From NCBI GenBank assembly GCA_025403435.1, contig CM046354.1:39235041-39299040 (forward strand): a stretch of DNA of 64,000 nt, in the 5' to 3' direction. A model generated the notes under the pieces. The model was not told where the DNA came from and ran no database searches. It saw only the letters and a list, made by a program, of their open reading frames with translations. The DNA is from Artocarpus heterophyllus. Taxonomy: Eukaryota; Streptophyta; Magnoliopsida; Rosales; Moraceae. Every line of letters begins with the position of its first letter. Position 1 is the stretch's first letter. The position numbers and the translations under genes are program-made. Below are positions 56,684-64,000 of this stretch, in pieces.

Positions 56684-59600
56684 TTTTCATAGCTATTCCT
56701 CTCATTAAAAATCCAACAAATTGAACTATGGCCCTCAGTCCCTTTTTTCCCTATATGCCTCAACGCAGTAGGTACATGCATACATAATCACACTATATGT
56801 ATATTATAGGAGTGTATCCTCATTGGTACTTTTTCTTTATTTTTTTTCTTTCCCAAAGCTCATTAAGAGACTTGTTTTCCTCTTTTTTCTTGAATTGTAC
56901 TCTGTTAGCCAAATACGTGATGTCATCATTATCTGTCTGCATACGTCTCCTTTATTAAACTCACTTTGGACTTTGTTGACCTGAATGTAATCTCTGTAAA
57001 GGGATATATCGTCCTAAACAGACCTTGGGCTTTCGTTCAATGGCTAGAGAAGGCGACAATTAAAGAAGAGTGAGTTTTTGCTTGGTTGACGATATTAAAT
57101 TGTTTGAGGCATACCTTTGCCAAGCACCTGAACCATTTTGTTGTGCCATTGCTGCAGATACGTATTGATGGCAGAGCCTGATCATGTATTTGTGAAGCCT
57201 CTCCCTAATTTGGCACATGGAGATTATCCTGCTGGTTTCCCATTTTTCTATATTACACCTGCTCAGCATGAAAAGATCTTAAGGAAGTTTTATCCCGAGG
57301 AAAATGGCCCGGTGACAAATATTGATCCAATTGGCAATTCCCCTGTAATTATCAGGAAGGTAACTCTACTAGAATTGATTGTTTAATTTGATCTTGCTCT
57401 AGTAATGGACATTCTGCTTTATAACATGATTCTATACATTTTGTCTGTGGAACAAAAATTTCTGGAGTTGTATGATAGAAAGTCGTTTTCTTTTTTTGCC
57501 CCTTTACCCTTTTCATTGTTGTTGTGACCACCACTAGCACAACTGTTTTTACTGTAATTTTTTGTCATTTACATGTGCTTGAGAAAAAGAAGAGACTAAC
57601 ATGTGAATTCAATGAGTCAGGACATGCTGGAAAAGATTGCTCCTACCTGGATGAATGTTTCTTTAAGAATGAAAGATGACCCGGAGACTGACAAGGTTTT
57701 CGGATGGGTGCTAGAAATGTAAGTACAGGAAAACGAAAGACTCTGTAGTATTTATTATGTCCAATCTTGCTGGTGGTGGTATCTTATTTATCTATTTTTG
57801 TTGAACATAGGTATGCCTATGCCGTGGCATCTGCTTTACATGGGGTGCAGCATATTCTTCGGAAGGACTTTATGCTTCAGGTTTGATGTCCAACCTTGTG
57901 AAGCCCTTTTATTTTAATTTTGTTTGCCTTTCTTTCTGTTTATGAGAAGAAACAGCTTAAACTGTGTCGTTTATGTATTTATGAATGCATGCATGCACTT
58001 ATGTGTGTATAGAAGCTCTTCTAAAGAATTCTTTGTTTGTTAAATTTTCAGCCCCCATGGGATCTTGACATTGGTAAGAAGTTCATAATCCATTTTACTT
58101 ATGGATGTGACTACAACTTGAAGGTAAAATATATTTTTCTTACTTTCTATTTTTAGCCTACGATAAGTTGCCATTTCTCGTTACAGCTTTGTACATGTTA
58201 TCTAGTGCTTTCTAAATTTCAAAAAATGATCTTTCCGTAATTCAAAATTAGTACCTCCATCTAAGGTTGTTTTTTATGCAGGGTGAATTGACATATGGTA
58301 CAATTGGAGAGTGGAGATTTGACAAGAGATCGTATTTACGTGGTCCTCCACCAAAAAATCTCTCCCTGCCACCACCTGGCGTTCCTGAAAGTGTGGTATG
58401 TCTACAATAATATGTTTGTATTAAGATTAAATTTTTTTAGTTTTCAAAAGAATATTTTAGATGACATCTTGTTGAAAGTTCAATTCCTATCACAAATAAC
58501 ATACACGTTTGTACAGCAAATAAAAAGCCAATTGAGGCTAGCTCAATTAGTGTTTAGCGGGTGTATGAGTTGTTTTTAATGTATTGACTCCTGAGTTAAG
58601 TTCTAGGTGTGTGTATATATATTTTTATTAACATCCTGTAGGGCATCTTTTTTTTTTTTCTAATTTTTTTTTTCTACAGCCAATTAATATTAAATCTCTC
58701 AACTCGTTGTCCAAGGTCTTGTTCACGAACTTGTAAAGATCTTTTGGACATCACCTAGATCCTGTGCATCTTGGACCATTGGGAGGAAAACTAAGTCACT
58801 TATTACAAAGTCCTTTAATGGCAAGAAGGTGTATATCTATGATGCTGTGCTGATTTTTACTTGGTAAATTGGAATTACAAACTAGGTTAGATATTGCAAA
58901 GTTATTTAAAGCCAAAAAGCTCGAGCATCATGGACAGCAATGTCCATAGCAATACTTGGATCATTTGGAATGAGAGAAATCAAAGGATTTTTGAGGAAAA
59001 AGAGATGGCTTTTGAAGAGTTATTTGAGAAGGGAAAGTTCCTAGTGTCTTTTGGGCTGCAACAGATGCAGCTTTAAAAGGATTTCCTCTGTCTTTGATTT
59101 TGTTGAGTTGGGACGATGTTTTGAGATAAGTAGGTTGGCGTGTTTGATTGGAGGATTTTCCGTAGCTTTGTTTTGTAGTTTTTACATGTTTCATGTCTTA
59201 TTTAGCATGGATTTCTCGGCCATCATGAACCTTGTCTTAATTAATTTTATGGTCTAATAAAAGTTTCCGTTGTGTCTTAAAAGAAAATATGAAGCTGTCC
59301 TGATTTTCCCTTGTTAAATTTCTGCCAATGCCCAATGTAAGTTCTAGAATGCAGAATCGAATTTATTCCCCACTAGAAGCTTCTAGATAAGCGAGCAATG
59401 CAAACGGTTCTCTCAAATTAACCTTAAGAGTACTATGCTTCTTAACTTTCAATCCCATAATGAAGCTCCCCATGACCTTGCTTCCTGTGTTAAACATTTT
59501 CCATCCAAGTTTGGGACTATGGATGTCTTGTTGTCTTAAACTTGCCTTTACCTTTATTTTGATGGTAGTCTTTTCAAAACCATGGAAAGTGTCATTACTA

Positions 59601-62013
59601 ACTCAGACTGGTATATATATATATATATATATATCCAGTCTAGTCTAAGTTCTATGATTTTCAACCGTTAACATTTTTTCACCTGCTAAGAAGCTGTTTT
59701 TGGTGCTTCTTAAATTGTATATTTGTGTGGTCAGTTTCATTTTCTGTAAATAAAACATATAAATTTGGGGAATTTGGTTGAAAAGGAATTGTAGAATTTT
59801 TGCGGGTCGTGACGAAGAAAGTGGTGTCCTTTGGTTTCAAGTTTTATTTTGGGTAACTTTAAGAAGCTCCTTCTTTTCTGAAATAGTTAAAGAGTTGGGC
59901 TCCATTTTTGCAGCTTAGGAGTAGTGTTTTATTGTAAGAGGTAACTCTTCCTTTCCGCCTTGTACGAAAATTTTTAACTATTCATACTTGTCTCCCTTTT
60001 CAAAAAATAAAATATGTACCTCGTTTAGTTCTTTTAATACATCTACGATACTAGATCTTGGTTATACTTATCAAGGTGTTCATGTGTTTGACCATGGTGA
60101 ACTCTTGTTTAGAGTAATATATGTGGTTCCTCACTCAAAATAGGTCTCCATTTTTTTTCATGTTTATTGATCAGACCAAGTCGCTAGCGTTAACCTTCGA
60201 CCCTTCATTGGTACACTATAGTAATTTGTATTGTAATGCTGTGTAACTCATGGTATTGAGATTGTTAAGGATAATAACACAAACCTCCCTTGTGTTTAAT
60301 TGAAATGCGGGCACTCACTATGTGTTTGCATAGCTATTCTGACCTTATCTGGCACTGGGTGTGGATTTTTTGTAATTTGAAAAATATTGGGGTTAGTCCT
60401 TGCGTTTTTTCAAGACACAAGGGGGATTCCCACATATCAATTTAAGATACGGTGGATTTTCCCAATTTACTGTTCAATAATTGTGATACAATATAATATA
60501 ACATGTCATTGTATGCTTTGCGTGCTAAATGAAGAGTATGAATTGTTCATTTCTTTGTAGCACGTGGGTGTTTTCAAGCTGAGTAGAAATATCGATGGTA
60601 AGAGAAGCAGAAGAATGTTGCACCCAAACAGTTCTATGTCTTTCTTGCTTCAATGTTTGTAGTTAATTTTTTCTGCCTTTTCCTTTTTTTAACATGTTCC
60701 TCTGTGCTCTTTTGTTACTCTTTGTTCTATTGCTATTATTCCTCTGAATTTTCATTCAGTTTTCGTTTATAGAGGGAAGATGCTTGGTTGATGACCTAGA
60801 TCAACTTCTAATCTTGCTTTGTTTCCTTTTAGAATAACTATTAGTTTTGGAATGTAAGTAGCAGGAAAAAAAAAAAACACAAAAACACACACACAAAAAG
60901 TGCAGGCTTTTAGTTACTTATTGGATAATCTATAATATTATTTAAGACTTAATCCCTCTATTAGCCTCAAATTGCTCCCATTCTCCCACTTTGTGCACAC
61001 CTGAGCTTCATAATATGTAATTTTATATTTCTAAGTATGCGAATGGCATTATGTTGTCCCTTAAGTTAGTTATTTGTCTGAAGATAGAAAAGATGTAAGT
61101 CTATCAATTGGATAATTTTCATTTTGTCAAAATTTCAGACCTTAATACAACCCACCTGCGAAATCATCCGTCCTGCTTTGAACAGCTTCAATATACTCCA
61201 CAATTATTCTTCTTCCTTCCTTTCATGCCTTTTGAGGTTTTGATTTGATGAATTTAGGGATGTAGCCCCCAATTTCCTTGTTTCTGCAAAGGGTATTAAC
61301 CTTTTATTTAATGATTGAAAAATTCTTTTTATCCTTGTGAGTTGTAACCTCATTATTTACAAAACTATAGGCTCTAATGTAGTATGTAGTACATTTTTTA
61401 GACTGAGGTCTACTATTTTATTAGTAGCAGGGTTGTATGGTTAAATAGGATTGCTCTTAATGATTATATACAAAAAATGAGCAGGTGATTCCTACAGGAA
61501 CGCCTGGAGTAACAGGAGCGTACAAGAGACATAGTTCAGGATATACTAGCGAGGTTGGAATTATCTATAAATTAATAAAATTGTAAACAACAAATTTTTA
61601 TTGAACTTTAAGGTACCTCCTGGAGGTTTATGCATTTCTCTTATTTGTCCACCTTTTGAGTTGAACTGGCATTGTTAGAGGTAGTGATTCTAATAACTGA
61701 AGTTGAAGTGTTAGAAAGGAGACGTGGTCCAGTCTAAAAAATAGACTATATACATTAGACTGTGACTTGTTGCTTCATGAAAATAAGAAAGGCTTTTTAG
61801 GATAAACAATCAATGTCAAGTGTCAATCATAGTTACCTACTTTTCACGTTGCTTGATGTTTGTTCCAAGGCACTCTTTCTCTCTGACACATATACACGCG
61901 TATACGTGTATCTATGCAGATTGTAACCTTGTGTTTTATCTTGTCTGTAGGTTACCCTTGTAAAGATGGTAAATGAAGCCACCGCTAACATTCCAAATTG
62001 GGAAGCACAGTAG
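54957..62013 (+). CDS. HPAT: Hydroxyproline O-arabinosyltransferase (GT95), eight exons
   Basis: HPATs transfer L-arabinofuranose from UDP-arabinofuranose to hydroxyproline of cell-wall extensins and CLE peptides in the Golgi. Coding exons: 54957-55376, 57002-57069, 57158-57359, 57621-57718, 57811-57880, 58052-58123, 58282-58395, 61951-62013, all with GT-AG introns and consistent phase, giving about 368 residues (Arabidopsis HPAT1 is about 358). Residues 12-34 form one membrane anchor (PLLSVLLALGVFFVTYNLL), so type II topology. Conserved blocks: LFHVALTATDAPYSKWQC, MGGFTRILHSG, YVLMAEPDHVF (~164-174), PVTNIDPIGNSPVIIRK, APTWMNVSL, FGWVLEMYAYA, FIIHFTYGCDYNLKGELTYG, and the end LVKMVNEATANIPNWEAQ. 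The start at 54957 was chosen over the second ATG at 54975 because family members often begin similarly. No lesion is visible. Symbol is to family level only; the paralogue is not resolved. Confidence 0.95.
55789..55885 (-). mobile_element. Short retroposon (5'-truncated LINE-like tail) in intron 1
   Basis: Flanked by a perfect 16-bp target duplication. The T-run at ~55796-55814 and the reversed text tgtacat...ttattaacacaaagtttcttg before an A-run indicate a poly(A)-tailed insert on the minus strand. Too short to name the family. Confidence 0.6.
56653..56682. repeat. (ATT)n microsatellite in intron 1
   Basis: About ten perfect ATT units. Confidence 0.95.
58871..59290 (+). mobile_element. LINE (L1-type) 3' fragment in intron 7
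   Basis: The short frame 58894-59076 has TWIIWNERNQRIFEEKE, the word near the C-terminus of plant L1 reverse transcriptases (W.IW.ERN.RIF). It ends in an A-rich tail (aaaagaaaata). Imperfect direct repeats of 30 bp, about 25 identical, flank it (58841-58870; 59291-59320), opening gatgctgtgctgattttt and gaagctgtcctgattttc. 5'-truncated. Confidence 0.65.
59612..59634. repeat. (TA)n microsatellite in intron 7
   Basis: About eleven TA units, flanked by cagactgg and ccagtctag, which form a short inverted repeat. Confidence 0.9.
61485..61553 (+). other. Candidate in-frame cassette exon of HPAT
   Basis: 69 bp between an acceptor-like gagcag and a donor-like gttgga, with phase 0 on both sides and no stop. 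It would add 23 residues, VIPTGTPGVTG followed by AYKRHSSGYTSE, between exon 7 (ending ESV) and exon 8 (starting VTLVK). The donor is weak and the canonical protein matches the family without it, so this is a hypothesis about an alternative isoform or an abandoned exon. Confidence 0.3.
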
Positions 62014-62123
62014 ATTTGATTGTGTTGAAGGCATAAATGCTTACGTTACGCGGATTTTCAAATTGGGAAATACAATAGAATTGGTTGTATTCAAGATATA
62101 AGGGCCAAGGTTACATTGATTTT
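61994..62123 (+). repeat. 65-bp tandem duplication spanning the HPAT stop codon
   Basis: Unit 1 (61994-62058) and unit 2 (62059-62123) both begin caaattggga and end gatttt, with about two thirds identity. Unit 1 carries the last seven codons and the TAG; unit 2 is the start of the 3' UTR. Confidence 0.75.
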
Positions 62124-62195
62124 CAGAGTGAACAAAATTTTTGATCTGTGTATTCTCTCTAGACATGGTAAGCTATACGAACCTCTGCTAGTCAC

Positions 62196-62230
<35 letters not shown>

Positions 62231-62400
62231 TAATTGAGAATCGTTAGTTACATTTCTCTTGGATCTTCCGAAAAGGAGACATGATATTTGATGGCTGTTG
62301 TGTTTTAGTTACTTGGTTAGCTTCTCAGACTTGCTCGATTTCGGGCTAGTTTGTCAGAGCTTTTGGTTGTGCATTAGTTGGTAGAACAAGAGAAAAAAAT
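62014..62400 (+). other. Probable 3' UTR of HPAT
   Basis: Follows the TAG, includes an (AT)n microsatellite at 62201-62229. No canonical AATAAA in the first ~300 bp was picked out, so the poly(A) site is not placed. Confidence 0.4.
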
Positions 62401-64000
62401 ATTATGGCTTTTAAATATGTGTTTAGAATCATATTTTTAAAAGATATTAAATGGGTCAAAATAGTTTTGAAAATTTTCATAAAATAATAAAAATATTACA
62501 ATGAAGTTTATTATATCTTATTAAAAATTGAGTACAAATTTTCTCAATTTTAAAAGGTGTCACTATTGACACTCTTTATTGTACATTTCACACATTACTA
62601 TAATATTCATTGATAAAATTACTATTAAAGATAAAGGTAATTTTAAAAAACACTCCCTACACAGGTTGTTTTAAAAATAAGATTCCCAGCTATAATGTTG
62701 TTGTGTGTTACTTTTATAGAAGAATGACGATGCATTATAGAGTTGGCTCCCACAAAAAGTTACACGGTTTCTTTCTTTTTTAAAATTCTTTTTTTTATTA
62801 TTTTTTTTAATTGTTCAATACAGACGAAAAATATTCAAGCCATTTAAATGTTGTGAACCCCTTAAGACCCCTACAGCCGCTTTTTTTCAGGGGGAAACAA
62901 AAATCTTATTTTGAAAAGATCATCTTATCATGTTTTTCTTTGAACTAGCATACAAGTTTGCTTGGTCAGTGGATGGGTGAAAAAAGAAAACAATAGAATT
63001 TAGATAGTATGGATTTTTTTGGCATTTTAAGAGGGTGTAATAAATAGAATAAGAGGTGGTTTAAAAAAAGATGTGTAAAAAAATAAAATGAACGGTGTTA
63101 ATAGGCATACTCATTTTAAAATATATTTTAAAAGTGTTTTTTTGAGAACACATCTTTCATGGCCTTAATTAAAAGCTTTTTTACAGGGTTAAAACACTTT
63201 CAAAAACAAATTTTGGATTGAAAAAACCAAAAGCCACTTTTGGAAAGCTGTGTCATGCAGATCCTTTGATTCCAATGAGAAGCCTATGTCGGAATGACCC
63301 TTTTGTTTTTCAAGCCAATGCTATGAGTGAAACCAAACTTATCACAATTATCCTAGGTAGCATGTTGAAATGAGCATGTTTGAGGTCAAGGAAGAACTTC
63401 TAGTCTGGTATTGTTTCTTTGTTTGCTAGAAACTAGTATTGTATCTTATTATGCTGTATGAAGAGTTTTTTTTTTTTTTTTTTTTTTAATTTTATAATCG
63501 GAAAACACTCTGTCAGTTAGAAATTGGCCAACCCTAGTAACCTTTTGACGGTTTAGGTGGAAACAAAGGAGTAATGGTGTGCCATTCCAATGGGTTAGAC
63601 CACTATGAAAGTTGCTTTTTCTTTACCCTTCTTTTCATCCTTCTTCATCTTTCACCAATGTAAAATTAGAATGCCCAAGTATGGTCCTGAAAGTTGAAAC
63701 TGGTATGTTATGTTCATCAAAGGTCAGCTTTTAGTCAACAGTTTTTTGGCTATTTATGGTTTTCTCTCTCTCTATCTTTTTTTTTTATGATGCATTGGGG
63801 AAAAACTCGGATCCACATTCATGGCCCCAAAAATTAGAGAGAAAACACCACTTTAGTTTTAAATTCTCAATAGAAAAAATTATATGTTATGTCATACTTT
63901 TAAAAAATATGTCTATTTATATCAGACTTAAAAAACTTATGTTACAATTATCATTAATATTATATGTTTAAGTGTTTGCATTTATAAAAGTAATTTTGAA
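62401..64000. other. AT-rich intergenic DNA
   Basis: No gene or RNA recognised. Features seen: T/A-rich tracts (62780-62810), a long T-run at 63466-63487, a (CT)n at 63764-63774. Frames here, including 63756-63971, have low complexity and no motif. Confidence 0.5.

Larger units (their letters stand above)
55377..57001 (+). other. Intron 1 of HPAT, with a short retroposon and a microsatellite
   Basis: Donor gtacga at 55377, acceptor tgtaaag at 57001. It contains a ~97-bp insertion at 55789-55885 flanked by the 16-bp direct repeat ccttccactgtttgct (55773-55788; 55886-55901), with a T-run after its left repeat, and an (ATT)n microsatellite at 56653-56682. Confidence 0.75.
58396..61950 (+). other. 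Intron 7 of HPAT (3.56 kb), long and repeat-containing
   Basis: Donor gtatgt at 58396, acceptor ttgtctgtag at 61950. It holds a LINE fragment (58871-59290), an AT microsatellite (59612-59634), poly-pyrimidine and (CA)n runs (~60867-60898) and a candidate in-frame exon (61485-61553). The remainder, about 59640-61480, shows no coding signal. Confidence 0.8.

Noticed and set aside
59460..59648. 62-codon frame in HPAT intron 7
   Set aside because: Ends in a (TA)n microsatellite and has no homology word; intronic.
61860..61925. Palindromic acacgcgtatacgtgt text before exon 8
   Set aside because: Short simple-sequence palindrome, no sign of a functional site beyond the pyrimidine-rich splice region.
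1..64000. tRNA, rRNA or microRNA genes
   Set aside because: I found no cloverleaf-like or rRNA-like sequence by eye; many hairpins exist but all are explained by transposon repeats.

Overview
This window is nuclear DNA of a flowering plant, most likely a eudicot with a repeat-rich genome. It is AT-rich and holds one spliced plant gene next to a stack of degenerate plant transposable elements. I cannot name the species from the sequence. All repeat calls rest on hallmark motifs (termini, PBS, PPT, target-site duplications, domain words) read by eye, without database searches.

Layout. From 1 to about 41.52 kb the window is essentially one nested transposon block. The outermost layer is an Athila-like Gypsy element (G1). 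Its 3' coding remnant, 3' noncoding region and 3' LTR occupy 4960-8817 and resume at 40835-~41523. A plus-strand Copia (D, 2434-4959, itself interrupted by the 3' end of a TNP2-type CACTA transposon at 1-2433) lies in G1. A second Athila-like Gypsy (G2, 8818-40834, target duplication ATATT) lies in the LTR of G1. G2 carries a 2.4-kb non-autonomous CACTA (15652-18099, target duplication TTT) in its integrase, a minus-strand Copia (A, 18604-37148, near-perfect CCAAT/CCAAG duplication) after pol, and a Tourist-like MITE (39080-39600) in its 3' LTR. Copia B (26744-36127, duplication ACATA) sits inside one LTR of Copia A. The longest chain is therefore G1, G2, Copia A, Copia B.

A separate island at about 42.1-53.5 kb holds Copia C (minus, 42598-~52434) inside a poly(A)-tailed LINE-like retroposon, which may itself lie in a Harbinger/Tourist-like MITE. 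The right junction of Copia C is abnormal: the LTR loses its terminal bases and is followed by a second copy of about 120 bp of the left flank.

The host gene, at 54957-62013 (+), encodes a hydroxyproline O-arabinosyltransferase (HPAT family, GT95) in eight coding exons and about 368 residues. It looks intact. Its leader probably contains an intron and three upstream AUGs. Intron 7 holds an in-frame candidate cassette exon and a LINE fragment, and intron 1 holds a short retroposon with a 16-bp duplication. Downstream of the gene (62.0-64.0 kb) I see only AT-rich intergenic DNA.

How it fits together. The transposable elements are broken by stops, frameshifts and nested insertions and are probably inactive. 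The TNP2-type CACTA end at the left and the small CACTA in G2 share the same palindromic subterminal repeats, so they look like members of one mobilisable family. The three minus-strand Copias and Copia D are one family with two LTR subtypes.
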